A program made the translations under genes and the position numbers. A model generated the notes under the pieces. The model was not told where the DNA came from. It saw only the letters and a list, made by a program, of their open reading frames with translations, and searched no databases. From Paenibacillus sp. 32O-W (GTDB taxonomy: Bacteria > Bacillota > Bacilli > Paenibacillales > NBRC-103111): a DNA stretch of 64,000 nt. The stretch lies in assembly GCF_007679495.1 (NCBI RefSeq), contig NZ_VEGP01000012.1:1-64000 (forward strand), in the 5' to 3' direction. Shown here in pieces: positions 1 to 8,629 of this stretch; position 1 is the stretch's first letter, and every line of letters starts with the position of its first letter.

Positions 1-165
1 TGACACATATCTCGTCATCGCCAATATGTAGGATTCGTTGCATCCGAATTTACGCCTGTGGAGTGTCATACCAAACGCGAGTAGCTCCGGCAAAAGCGGA
101 CACGGCGAAACAGGAAGCAAACAAGGATTTATAGACTTTTATAAGTTTCTTGGCAACGGGTTTTA
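1..165. other. left-edge stretch without a recognisable gene
   Basis: This stretch precedes mltG. One forward frame is open from base 3 to a TAG at 132-134 (about 43 residues, hydrophilic end), but it has no visible start inside the window and matches nothing I recognise. Another forward frame closes with a TAG at about base 30. It may hold the tail of an upstream gene, but the sequence does not decide this. No strong promoter is visible before the GTG start at 166. Confidence 0.3.
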
Positions 166-1263
166 GTGAACGATCAATTAAAGAACGATAGAAATCATGG
201 TGCCGCTCTCGGCAAAAAAAGGAGTTGGCCTGCAGTGCTTCTTATTTTCTTCTTGCTGCTGGCCGTACTGGTTACTTTGATTGCCCTATATATTGTCAAT
301 GGCATGAAGCCGACAGCCTCCAACGGCGAAACCGCGCGCGTTACTATCCAGCCGGGATCGGGCTCCAAGCAAATTGCCGAAATGCTGGAGCAGGAGGGAA
401 TCATACGGAATCAGTGGGTATTTATAGGTTATTTGAGATATAAGAAGGAAGGGCTGCGGTTCCAGGCCGGAGAATATGAAATGAGTCCCGGGATGACCTT
501 CGATCAGATTATCGCGAAGTTAAATTCGGGGGATATCGTTAAGGAAGAGATGATGCGTTTTACCATTCCGGAGGGCTTCACCATTCGACAAATCGCGGAG
601 CGATTGAGTGAGCAAGGTTTTGTTGATGCGGAGGAATTTATTCAAATCGCGCAGGATCCGTCCGCAGTCCAATCCCCTTGGCTCGATTCGCTTCCCGAAG
701 ATCCAAATGTGAAGTATCGGCTGGAAGGATATTTGTTCCCCGAAACCTATGAGCTTAAGCTGGACAGCACCCCCAAGGATATTATTGTACGTATGGTAGA
801 CGAATGGAACCGGAAGCTGGCTAAGCTGCCTCCTGATTGGCAGAACGTCATGAAGGAACGCGGATTATCCTTCCATCAATTGCTTACTCTCGCGTCGCTA
901 ATCGAACGGGAGGTAGCCGTGGAGGACGAGCGTCCTTTGGTGGCCGGAGTCATTTATAATCGGATTCAGCAAGGGATGAAGCTGCAAATCGACGCTACGG
1001 TCCAGTACGCGCTGGACAAGCCTAAAGAAAGGCTGTACTACAAGGATTTAGAGGTGGACAGTCCCTATAATACCTATGAGAATGCAGGATTGCCGCCTGG
1101 GCCGATCGCCAGCCCCAGCTTGTCTTCTATTGAAGCTGCGCTGTATCCGCAGGAAACGAAGTACTTGTACTATGTGACTAAAAAGGATGGCTCCCAGCGC
1201 CATCTGTTCGCCGAAACCTATTCCGAGCATTTGAAGAATAAGGAAGAGAGCGAGAAGCAGTAA
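166..1263 (+). CDS. mltG: endolytic murein transglycosylase MltG (YceG-like)
   Basis: 365 residues, GTG start. Members of this family cut nascent peptidoglycan glycan strands at the outer face of the membrane and are thought to end strand growth. The protein has a short basic cytoplasmic head, one membrane segment near residues 20-45, a small LysM-like region (about 55-110) and the YceG catalytic domain to the end. The conserved catalytic glutamate sits in the motif SLIEREV (Glu at about residue 247). The length is normal for the family. The Shine-Dalgarno site before the GTG is weak. The gene is followed after 65 bp by two U32-family genes on the same strand, as in Bacillus subtilis (yrrL, yrrN, yrrO), except that yrrM is missing between them. 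Confidence 0.93.
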   Translation: MNDQLKNDRNHGAALGKKRSWPAVLLIFFLLLAVLVTLIALYIVNGMKPTASNGETARVTIQPGSGSKQIAEMLEQEGIIRNQWVFIGYLRYKKEGLRFQAGEYEMSPGMTFDQIIAKLNSGDIVKEEMMRFTIPEGFTIRQIAERLSEQGFVDAEEFIQIAQDPSAVQSPWLDSLPEDPNVKYRLEGYLFPETYELKLDSTPKDIIVRMVDEWNRKLAKLPPDWQNVMKERGLSFHQLLTLASLIEREVAVEDERPLVAGVIYNRIQQGMKLQIDATVQYALDKPKERLYYKDLEVDSPYNTYENAGLPPGPIASPSLSSIEAALYPQETKYLYYVTKKDGSQRHLFAETYSEHLKNKEESEKQ

Positions 1264-1328
1264 TTCTTGAACAATAAGTTGAAGCCAGGAAGATGGCTAA
1301 TTCGTTGGAACGGCAGGAGGGAAAGACA

Positions 1329-2258
1329 ATGACCAAACCGGAGCTGCTGGTTACGGCAGGAACACTGGAAGAAATGGAGAGATTGATCGATGCAGGGGCC
1401 GACGCGGTGCAGCTTGGCGAGCAGAGATACGGAATGCGGCTGCCGGGAGACTTCGATCTTCCGATGCTGGAGCAAGCTGTCCGATTGGCCCATTCCAAGC
1501 AAGCCAAGGTCTATGTGGTGGCCAACAACATAATGAACAATGACGTATTGCCGGAATTGCCGGCCTACGTTAAGGAAGTCGCCCGGATCGGTGCGGACGC
1601 TCTAGTATTCGGAGATCCGGCCGTCTTGATGGCTCTGAAGCAGGCCGGTGTCGAAATGCCCCTGCACTGGAATCCGGAAATGACGGCGACCAACTATGTG
1701 ACGGCCAACTATTGGGCGGGCAAAGGGGCTACCCGTGTCATTCTTGCCCGGGAGTTGAATCTGGAGGAAGTTTTGGCGGTCAAGCAAAATGTGAAGATGG
1801 AGGTTCAGGTTCAGGTTCACGGGATGACGAACATTTTCCATTCGAAGCGGGAAATGGTCTCCAATTACCGGAAGCATCAGGGGCTGGCTCCAAATCCGTC
1901 TGACCACGGCAAGGATCAGGGATTATTCCTTATCGAGGTGGAACGGCAGGAGGAGAAATACCCCGTGTATGAGGATTGCAACGGTACCCACATTATGAGC
2001 TCCGATGACATCTGTATGCTGGAGGATTTACACGAGCTTCTGGCTGCCGGCATCGATAGCTTCAAGATAGAAGGCTTACTCAAGCCTCTGGAATATAACG
2101 TAACGGCCGTTAGAGCCTACCGGCAGGCGATTGATGCTTATGCGGCTGATCCGTCCGCTTATGAATTTAATCCGGAGTGGCTGGAAGCGATAGAGAAGAT
2201 TCAGCCGGCCGGCAGGGAGCTTTCTTTCGGATTTTTCTACAAAGAACAGGTTTATTGA
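1329..2258 (+). CDS. trhP1: U32-family protein, YrrN/TrhP1-like tRNA hydroxylation subunit
   Basis: 309 residues from the ATG at 1329, chosen because GGAGGG lies just upstream at the right distance; an in-frame ATG at 1293 lacks such a site. It belongs to the U32 'peptidase' family. In B. subtilis the YrrN/YrrO pair is linked to 5-hydroxylation of uridine 34 in tRNA, the first step to 5-methoxyuridine. This subunit lacks the cysteines of the U32 signature: where its partner has HGAMCSSYSGRC, it reads HGMTNIFHSKRE. It is therefore probably the non-catalytic partner of the next gene, which starts 6 bp after its stop. The function is inferred from synteny and family. Confidence 0.85.
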   Translation: MTKPELLVTAGTLEEMERLIDAGADAVQLGEQRYGMRLPGDFDLPMLEQAVRLAHSKQAKVYVVANNIMNNDVLPELPAYVKEVARIGADALVFGDPAVLMALKQAGVEMPLHWNPEMTATNYVTANYWAGKGATRVILARELNLEEVLAVKQNVKMEVQVQVHGMTNIFHSKREMVSNYRKHQGLAPNPSDHGKDQGLFLIEVERQEEKYPVYEDCNGTHIMSSDDICMLEDLHELLAAGIDSFKIEGLLKPLEYNVTAVRAYRQAIDAYAADPSAYEFNPEWLEAIEKIQPAGRELSFGFFYKEQVY

Positions 2259-2264
2259 GGTGAT

Positions 2265-3524
2265 ATGATGTCAGTGCAATTGGAAACGTCTGAAGGACAA
2301 AAGCGGACGCTTGCCCGACCGGAGCTGCTGGCGCCGGCAGGCAATTTGGAGAAGCTGAAATTTGCGGTTCATTACGGTGCGGATGCGGTTTATATAGGCG
2401 GACAGAAATACGGGCTTCGTTCGAATGCGGACAATTTTACATTCGAGGAAATGCGGGAAGGCGTCCAGTTTGCCTCCCGCTACGGGGCCAAAGTGTTCGT
2501 GGCTACGAATATTTATGCCCATAATGAGGACTTGGAGGGACTGGAGGATTATTTGCGGACTCTCCAAGACATAGGTATTGCCGCCATTATTGTCGCTGAT
2601 CCGGCAATTATCGAAACTTGCCGCCGGGTGGCGCCGAAGCTGGAAATTCATCTGAGCACACAGCAGTCGACCATGAACTGGCAGGCGGTACAATTTTGGA
2701 AGGACAACGGGGTCGACCGGGTTGTTCTGGCGCGGGAAGTCAGCATGGCCGAAATTAAAGAAATCAAAAAACAGGTGGACATCGAAATTGAAACCTTCAT
2801 CCACGGGGCCATGTGCAGCTCTTATTCCGGCCGCTGTGTGCTGTCCAACCATTTTACCGACCGGGATTCGAACCGCGGGGGCTGCTGCCAATCCTGCCGC
2901 TGGAAATACGATTTGTTTGTAGGCAGCGAGGACTCCCCTTTATTTGAACCGGAGGATGACAAATTTACAATGGGGTCCAAGGATCTGTGCATGCTTGAAT
3001 ATATTCCCGAGATGATCGAGTCCGGGGTGGAGAGCTTCAAGATCGAAGGAAGAATGAAGAGCATCCATTACGTAGCTACCGTTGTGAACGTTTATCGCCA
3101 GGCGATAGACAGCTATCTGGCGGATCCCGAGCGGTATGAGCTTAAGCAGGAATGGCTGGATGAAATTCACAAGGCCGCGAACCGGCCGTTGAATACGGGA
3201 TTTTTCTTCGATGCCCCGGATCATGAGGATCATATTTTCGGGCCTGAAGAGAAGCTGATTCCATATGAATTCGCCGGCATGGTTATGGAATATGATGAGA
3301 GCACCGGTATGGCCGTAATCCAGCAAAGGAATCATTTCAAGCCGGGGCAGGAGGTTGAATTCTTCGGCCCGAACGGCACGGCTTTCAAGCAAATCATCGG
3401 CGAGATTTGGGACGAGGAAGGTCAACCGCTGACTGCGGCCCGGCATCCTTTGCAGATTGTAAAGCTTAAAGTGGACAGCCCGGTTCAACCTTTGGATATG
3501 ATGCGGAAAAAAATGGACGGTTAA
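2265..3524 (+). CDS. trhP2: U32-family protein, YrrO/TrhP2-like tRNA hydroxylation subunit
   Basis: 419 residues, ATGATG start with GAGGTGAT upstream. It is the cysteine-bearing partner of the preceding gene. The U32 signature HGAMCSSYSGRC lies near residues 180-192, and a second cluster, CCQSC, near 207-211; together these likely hold an iron-sulfur cluster, as proposed for related RNA hydroxylases (E. coli RlhA and TrhP). A C-terminal beta-rich extension from about residue 325 is typical of the long form. In B. subtilis the pair makes ho5U34 in tRNAs, expanding wobble decoding. It is co-transcribed with the upstream subunit, judging by the 6-bp gap. In B. subtilis udk and greA follow this gene; here a chemoreceptor follows instead. 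Confidence 0.87.
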   Translation: MMSVQLETSEGQKRTLARPELLAPAGNLEKLKFAVHYGADAVYIGGQKYGLRSNADNFTFEEMREGVQFASRYGAKVFVATNIYAHNEDLEGLEDYLRTLQDIGIAAIIVADPAIIETCRRVAPKLEIHLSTQQSTMNWQAVQFWKDNGVDRVVLAREVSMAEIKEIKKQVDIEIETFIHGAMCSSYSGRCVLSNHFTDRDSNRGGCCQSCRWKYDLFVGSEDSPLFEPEDDKFTMGSKDLCMLEYIPEMIESGVESFKIEGRMKSIHYVATVVNVYRQAIDSYLADPERYELKQEWLDEIHKAANRPLNTGFFFDAPDHEDHIFGPEEKLIPYEFAGMVMEYDESTGMAVIQQRNHFKPGQEVEFFGPNGTAFKQIIGEIWDEEGQPLTAARHPLQIVKLKVDSPVQPLDMMRKKMDG

Positions 3525-3538
3525 TTTTTAAAAAAGAC

Positions 3539-3566
3539 TAAAAAAAATGGGTCGAAATGCCGAGAA
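3539..3566 (+). promoter_or_regulatory. candidate sigma-D promoter of the chemoreceptor gene
   Basis: TAAA at 3539-3542 and GCCGAGAA at 3559-3566 are separated by 16 bp. This is close to the known motility sigma factor consensus (TAAA, 14-16 bp, GCCGATAA; one mismatch in the -10). It lies about 40 bp upstream of the TTG start of a methyl-accepting chemotaxis gene, the expected type of target. Confidence 0.65.
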
Positions 3567-3603
3567 AATAGTCATCAAGACTTAAATAGGATGGTGGCTG
3601 TCT

Positions 3604-5712
3604 TTGAAACTTTCGAAAAACCCATTTAAGAAGCTGTTTTCACGCAACCAAAGACCTATTTCTCAAGATGGTCGCTCTTTTTCCTGGAAAAATATAAAGC
3701 TGAAAAGCCCGGGCAAATCCGTAGGAATGAAGCTGTTTCTCATTTTCTTCTTCAGCATTCTGGTGCCGGTAGTGTCACTAGGTATATTTTCCTATAACTT
3801 GTCCAAAGACATTATCGAGAACAAAGTGTCCCAGGCAAGCGAGCAGACCGTTGAGCAGGCGACGGATAAGCTGGATCTGATCTTTCAGAATATTATGGAT
3901 GTGACGACCCAGCTTTTTGCCGACAGTGAATTTTTGAGAAATTTGCAGATGATCAACGTTCAATCCACTGAAGACTACACCACTTATGATTTAATCAACA
4001 AGATTCAGCAGCGCTTGAATACGCTTATCAATTCCAACAACATGATGTACGGAATTTATTTGATTCCGACGGGAGAAGGCCGGATGCTGGGCAGCGGGTC
4101 CCTCAGCACAATTAACAGGGCCGAAATCGTAAATGAAGAATGGTTTAAGGAAACGATCGAAGGCGGCGGAGTTCCCGTATGGCTGCCCACCAAGAGATAC
4201 GGATATGTAGGCGGGGATACCGTCTTCGGCATATCGAGGCTGCTCTCCAAAGAATACGTCATTCTCGCTGAAATCCGTGTCAACGTACTGAACTCCGGCA
4301 TAGCGAACATTGCAACTGCCGGAGGGGAAGCGGTTATCGTGGATAACCAGAACCGGTTGGTCAGCGTCGAGGATATTGATCAAATCGGAGAGGTATTCGA
4401 GATTGATACGACGGACAACAACTCGGCATATGCAAGCTCCGTGTCCAAGAAAGAGGTTTATAACGGGGAAGAGCATTTAATCGTCTATAAGAAGATGAAT
4501 GCTACCGGCTGGGCTGTTGTTACCAACTCCCCGTTGGCCGGGCTGGTCAAAGACACGAACCAAATATCGAACATTACTCTAATTATGGTCATCGTTTCGG
4601 TAGTGGTTGCTGTCCTGATCGGAATGTATGTCGTTCGGATGATCGGCAAACCTCTGTCTCATCTGCGGGATCTCATGAGTCAAGGGGCACAAGGGAACTT
4701 GACTGTGAGAATCAAGCATTCCGGTAAAGACGAGATCGGCGAGGTTTCGACAAGCTTCAACCAAATGATGGAGCAGATTACTCGTCTTGTTCAACAGACG
4801 AACCAGTCTGCCGCCGATGTATTGGATACGGCCCGCGTCCTTCTCCATTCCTCGAAGCAGACAGCGACCTCCGCAAGAGAGATCGCTATCGCAACGGAGG
4901 AAATTGCTAACGGTGCTTCGAGCCTGGCCATGGAAGCGGAGAAGGGGAACGGTCTTACTCAGGAGATCGGCATTCAGATGAAGCAAGTGGTGGCCGCCAA
5001 TGTCGAGATGGGATCTGCTGCGGCTGAGGTTCATCAGGCAAGCGAGCAGGGAACGGCTTACATGGGTGAACTGACCAACAAGACGAACCTTACGGAGAAG
5101 ATGACCCGCTCCATGGTCGAGAAGGTGGACAAGCTTAAGGAAAGCACCAGCTCCATTCGAAAAATATTGGATGTGCTTCAGAACTTGACGAGACAGACCA
5201 ACATTCTCTCGTTGAACGCTACGATTGAAGCGGCACGGGCCGGCGCGGCAGGCAAAGGATTCATGGTTGTCGCCGACGAAATCCGCAAGCTGGCGGATCA
5301 GTCCAAGCAGTCTATTGAAGTCGTAGGAGAGATTACGGAGAAAATCCAAGGCGAAATAGATGAAACGGTGTCTGTTCTGTCCGAGGCTTATCCGGTGTTC
5401 CAGGAGCAGATAGAATCGGTTAAAGATGCGGAGCTGATCTTCCAGAAGGTGCAGGAGCAGATGGGAGCATTCGTGGAGCAATTATCCGCAGTAACCGACT
5501 CCATCCAGACGCTGGAGGAATCACAGGTTGTTCTGCATGAAGCTATGACGAATGTCAGCGCCGTGTCCGAAGAATCCTCCGCTACTTCTGAAGAAGTGGC
5601 ATCTCTAAGCAACGAACAGCTTAATGTCAGCGATGAGCTGGTCAAGCTCTCTGAAAAGCTCGAAGAGCTGTCTAACTCGTTGAAAGATTCGCTATCTAAG
5701 TTTACAATATAA
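3604..5712 (+). CDS. methyl-accepting chemotaxis protein (Cache-HAMP-MA)
   Basis: 702 residues, TTG start. Membrane chemoreceptor that relays ligand binding outside the cell to CheA/CheW inside. A basic cytoplasmic head of about 38 residues leads into membrane segment 1 (about 39-65), an extracellular sensor of roughly 260 residues that looks like a double Cache domain, membrane segment 2 (about 322-347), a HAMP domain and a long coiled-coil signalling domain. The conserved tip reads [20 protein letters not shown]. The ligand cannot be told from sequence. It stands alone in its transcription unit, with a sigma-D-like promoter upstream and a terminator at 5728-5758. Confidence 0.95.
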   Translation: MKLSKNPFKKLFSRNQRPISQDGRSFSWKNIKLKSPGKSVGMKLFLIFFFSILVPVVSLGIFSYNLSKDIIENKVSQASEQTVEQATDKLDLIFQNIMDVTTQLFADSEFLRNLQMINVQSTEDYTTYDLINKIQQRLNTLINSNNMMYGIYLIPTGEGRMLGSGSLSTINRAEIVNEEWFKETIEGGGVPVWLPTKRYGYVGGDTVFGISRLLSKEYVILAEIRVNVLNSGIANIATAGGEAVIVDNQNRLVSVEDIDQIGEVFEIDTTDNNSAYASSVSKKEVYNGEEHLIVYKKMNATGWAVVTNSPLAGLVKDTNQISNITLIMVIVSVVVAVLIGMYVVRMIGKPLSHLRDLMSQGAQGNLTVRIKHSGKDEIGEVSTSFNQMMEQITRLVQQTNQSAADVLDTARVLLHSSKQTATSAREIAIATEEIANGASSLAMEAEKGNGLTQEIGIQMKQVVAANVEMGSAAAEVHQASEQGTAYMGELTNKTNLTEKMTRSMVEKVDKLKESTSSIRKILDVLQNLTRQTNILSLNATIEAARAGAAGKGFMVVADEIRKLADQSKQSIEVVGEITEKIQGEIDETVSVLSEAYPVFQEQIESVKDAELIFQKVQEQMGAFVEQLSAVTDSIQTLEESQVVLHEAMTNVSAVSEESSATSEEVASLSNEQLNVSDELVKLSEKLEELSNSLKDSLSKFTI

Positions 5713-5727
5713 AAGTAGGAAGAACTT

Positions 5728-5758
5728 CCTGTTCCTTATCCAAGGAGCAGGTTTTTTT
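5728..5758 (+). terminator. rho-independent terminator after chemoreceptor gene
   Basis: Ten-base-pair stem (CCTGTTCCTT with AAGGAGCAGG, one G-U pair), 4-nt loop, then seven T residues, 16 bp after the stop codon. Confidence 0.88.
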
Positions 5759-5894
5759 CTACGGGCATATCCGCTAAACCGGGAGCGGAAGCATTGGTTC
5801 AAATATATAGAAAAGTATAAATTTTGCCTTATACCTGTTCTTAGATTTCATCGGTTAACGCGCCTGTCCCAAGGACGGCGATAGCCGTTTATCC

Positions 5895-6743
5895 TTGGGG
5901 CAGTCAAAGAACATCAAAGGAAGTGTGGATCACAAAGTGAAGTATCCCGTTTATAAATGGTTTACCATTCTGCTGCCGACTCTGATTATCGGAGGATTCG
6001 AATTTATCCGCCACGAATTCCTGCTCGATGTTCTTACGATGGAAGCCGGTAACGTTTATATTACCGTCATGACTCTGATTCTGTTCTATCTGTTTGCGAC
6101 CTGGATGTTCCGGCATATTGAAATGACGAACAAGAGACTGGCAGAAGAACAGGCGAAACGGGCCGTCTACGAAGAAAGAGAACGGCTGGCTACGGAGCTG
6201 CATGATAATATCGCGCAAACGTTATTTTTTCTCAACGTAAAGCTGCAGAAGGGCCAGCTTGAGGAAGCGCGGTCCATGATTTCCGGGATTAATAATGATT
6301 TGCGTCAAGCGATCTTTAATCTGCGGTCTTTGCCGGAAGAAGGGGTTATCTTCGAAGATCGGGTAGAGAAATGGCTCGATGAATGGAGTTTGGTGACCGG
6401 GGTGGAGGTTCGCTTGAAAATGGAGCTTAACGGCCATCGGTTTACTTCTGCTGAAGAGGTTTTGTTATTTGGAATTATCCAGGAAGCGTTTACGAATATC
6501 CGCAAGCATGCGCGGGCCAGCCTCGCTGAAGCGCAGTTGGTAGTACAGAAAGAAGGCTGGATGCTTAAAATTGCGGATGATGGAATTGGCATTATGCCGA
6601 ATAATGATCAGGATAGAAGATATGGACTCTCGATGATCAAGCAGCGCGCGGATCAATTAGGAGCCGTTCTTCATATCGGCAAAGGAGCGAAAGCAGGGAC
6701 GGAGCTTACCGTAGCCTGCAAGAAAGGAGGCCTCCTGCAGTGA
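5895..6743 (+). CDS. NarL-family sensor histidine kinase
   Basis: 282 residues from the TTG at 5895; in-frame GTG codons at 5925 and 5937 are alternative starts because no clear Shine-Dalgarno site precedes the TTG. It has two membrane segments near residues 20-45 and 50-75 with almost no extracellular loop, so the signal may be sensed within the membrane. The HisKA_3 phospho-acceptor is His103 in ATELHDN. An ATPase domain follows, with EAFTNIRKHA (N box) and DDGIGI (G box). It autophosphorylates and passes phosphate to the response regulator encoded next, with which it overlaps by 4 bp. The input signal is unknown. Confidence 0.9.
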   Translation: MGQSKNIKGSVDHKVKYPVYKWFTILLPTLIIGGFEFIRHEFLLDVLTMEAGNVYITVMTLILFYLFATWMFRHIEMTNKRLAEEQAKRAVYEERERLATELHDNIAQTLFFLNVKLQKGQLEEARSMISGINNDLRQAIFNLRSLPEEGVIFEDRVEKWLDEWSLVTGVEVRLKMELNGHRFTSAEEVLLFGIIQEAFTNIRKHARASLAEAQLVVQKEGWMLKIADDGIGIMPNNDQDRRYGLSMIKQRADQLGAVLHIGKGAKAGTELTVACKKGGLLQ

Positions 6744-7396
6744 ATAAATATCGGGTACTCATAGCGGATGATCATCCGTTAGCGAGGCAGGCGGTAAGAA
6801 CTTTGCTGGAGGATGATCCGGCATTCGACATCGTAGGTGAGGCAACCAACGGAATCGAGGCCGTGGAAGCTTGCGAACGGCTCCGGCCGAACGTGGTGCT
6901 TATGGACATCCATATGCCGGAGATGAACGGTCTAGAGGCGACTCGGAGAATTAAGGCGCAGGATCCTGCCATTAAAATTGTTATCCTGAGCGTATCCGAC
7001 GCCGCCGCAGACTTGTTCACGGCCATACAGTTCGGGGCCCAGGGATATTTATTGAAAAATATGGACCCGGGGGATTGGGCCGATTATTTGCATGCTTTGC
7101 TGGAGGAGGATACCGAAACCGCCCGCCGAATGGCTGATAGATTATATTATCAATTTAAGGCGGTGAAACCGTCTCAAGGCCCTCCGCCGAGCCTGTTAAC
7201 CCCAAGGGAGAAGGAAATTCTCGCTTACATTGCCGAAGGCGACACGAACAAGCAAATCGCCGACAAACTGGTGATTGCCGAGAACACGGTTAAGAATCAT
7301 GTGAAGAATGTGCTGGAGAAGCTCAGTCTGGACAACCGCGTTCAGTTGGCCGCCTACGCCGTCAGCCACCGGATTTCCCGTTCGGGTGATGAATAA
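6740..7396 (+). CDS. NarL/LuxR-type response regulator
   Basis: 218 residues, GTG start overlapping the kinase stop, with GAAAGGAGG upstream at 6723-6730. The receiver domain covers residues 1-120, with the phospho-acceptor Asp56 in VLMDIHMPEMNG. A C-terminal LuxR-type helix-turn-helix (about 150-212) contains the motif LTPREKEILAYIAEG. It is the DNA-binding partner of the preceding histidine kinase. No target promoter is evident nearby; the next gene, glpX, is convergent. Confidence 0.94.
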   Translation: MNKYRVLIADDHPLARQAVRTLLEDDPAFDIVGEATNGIEAVEACERLRPNVVLMDIHMPEMNGLEATRRIKAQDPAIKIVILSVSDAAADLFTAIQFGAQGYLLKNMDPGDWADYLHALLEEDTETARRMADRLYYQFKAVKPSQGPPPSLLTPREKEILAYIAEGDTNKQIADKLVIAENTVKNHVKNVLEKLSLDNRVQLAAYAVSHRISRSGDE

Positions 7397-7422
7397 GTTG
7401 ACCTCCGTAAGCTGACGGCAGC

Positions 7423-7444
7423 GAGGCGGTCATTGACCGGCCTC
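7423..7444. terminator. possible hairpin between convergent genes
   Basis: GAGGCGGTC pairs with GACCGGCCTC (one bulged G, 3-nt loop) between the response regulator and glpX. The T tract is poor, so it is only a weak candidate bidirectional terminator. Confidence 0.4.
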
Positions 7445-7445
7445 C

Positions 7446-8426
7446 TTATTCCTCCTGTTCCACTGCATGGATAAACGGTTTATTCGGTAAATAGTGCAGC
7501 GTCTTGATAAATCGTATGGTTCTCGTCTTTACCCTCATAACAATGGAATGCGTCTCTGCGCGCTGTCCGGGCAAATAGGATACCCCGCCCAGAAATTCGC
7601 CGGGAGTAATCCCCGTGGCAGCGAAGATAACGTCTTCCTCGCCAATCATATCCTTCATGGTCAGGATTTGGACGGGATCCTTCAGCCCCATTTGAATGCA
7701 GCGCTCATATTCCTGCTCTCCGGAAGGCTTCAGCCTTCCCTGCAGCTCACCCCCCAGGCAGCTTAACGCAGCGGCGGCAAGCACTCCTTCAGGGGCGCCG
7801 CCCGATCCGAGATACAGATCGATACCGGATTCCGGGAAGGCGGGAGCCATCGCTCCGGCAACATCGCCGTCGCTCAGGCATTTAATTCTTACTCCTACCT
7901 GGCGCAGCGTGTTCATAATTTCCTGATGGCGGGGTCGGTCAAGAATCATTACGGTCAAATCGGACAGCGGCTTGTTCAGTGTTGAGGAAGCGGTGCGCAG
8001 AGTGGCCTCGATAGGGTCATCGAGACTTACCTTACCGGCAAGCGCAGGCCCTACCGCAAGCTTGTCCATGTACATATCGGGAGCATGCAGCAGATTGCCC
8101 TTCCCTGCAACAGCAATGACGGCAAGCGCATTGTTCAGGCCTTTCGCCACCAGCTCCGTTCCTTCTAACGGATCGACGGCGACGTCCACCTCCGGTCCTT
8201 GAAGATTACCGACACGTTCTCCAATATAAAGCATTGGCGCCTCATCCATTTCCCCTTCGCCGATGACGACCGTCCCCCGTATGGAAACCGAGTCGAGCAT
8301 CGTTCTCATCGCTTCGGTGGCTGCGGCGTCTGCGTTTATTTTATCTCCACGTCCCATCCAGCGGGCAGATGCCAGCGCGGCCAGTTCCGTTACCCTCACG
8401 ATTTCCAATGCCAATTCTCTCTCCAT
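7446..8426 (-). CDS. glpX: class II fructose-1,6-bisphosphatase
   Basis: 326 residues. The start is set at the ATG at 8426 because AGGGAGAG stands directly upstream of it; an in-frame ATG 39 bases earlier lacks such a site. It hydrolyses fructose-1,6-bisphosphate to fructose-6-phosphate, the committed step of gluconeogenesis. Family motifs visible are GEGEMDEAPML, DPLEGTELVA (metal and substrate binding) and GSGGAPEGVLAAAA. It is divergent from ccpN, a repressor of gluconeogenic genes, and its promoter contains a CcpN-box-like palindrome, which suggests direct control by its neighbour. Confidence 0.95.
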   Translation of the reverse strand: MERELALEIVRVTELAALASARWMGRGDKINADAAATEAMRTMLDSVSIRGTVVIGEGEMDEAPMLYIGERVGNLQGPEVDVAVDPLEGTELVAKGLNNALAVIAVAGKGNLLHAPDMYMDKLAVGPALAGKVSLDDPIEATLRTASSTLNKPLSDLTVMILDRPRHQEIMNTLRQVGVRIKCLSDGDVAGAMAPAFPESGIDLYLGSGGAPEGVLAAAALSCLGGELQGRLKPSGEQEYERCIQMGLKDPVQILTMKDMIGEEDVIFAATGITPGEFLGGVSYLPGQRAETHSIVMRVKTRTIRFIKTLHYLPNKPFIHAVEQEE

Positions 8427-8470
8427 CGTTCTCTCTCCCTTGTTGTCAATTATGTAATGCATCATAAATA

Positions 8471-8499
8471 ATTTTATGATATATCATATATATGTGCAA
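8471..8499 (-). promoter_or_regulatory. glpX promoter with CcpN-box-like palindrome in the spacer
   Basis: Read on the minus strand: -35 TTGCAC (8499-8494), exactly 17 bp, then -10 TAAAAT (8476-8471). A perfect 14-bp palindrome, TATGATATATCATA (8475-8488), fills part of the spacer and overlaps the -10. Its half matches the CcpN operator consensus as I recall it from B. subtilis (TRTGHYATAYW) in 10 of 11 positions. The promoter and palindrome are seen directly; CcpN binding is inferred. Confidence 0.6.
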
Positions 8500-8562
8500 T
8501 TATTTTATTTTGCTTTATTAAATTACGAATTAGGGTGGCTTTTATTGGCAGCAATATGACGT

Positions 8563-8568
8563 TATAAT
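8563..8568 (+). promoter_or_regulatory. candidate -10 element of ccpN
   Basis: A perfect TATAAT stands about 60 bp upstream of the proposed ccpN start. The matching -35 (TTTATT at 8541-8546, 16 bp away) is poor. Confidence 0.4.
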
Positions 8569-8629
8569 AGGGATTGTTAAAGGAAATCATTCGCAGGGAA
8601 ACCTGCTTAGATGTCAGGAGGGAGCCGTC

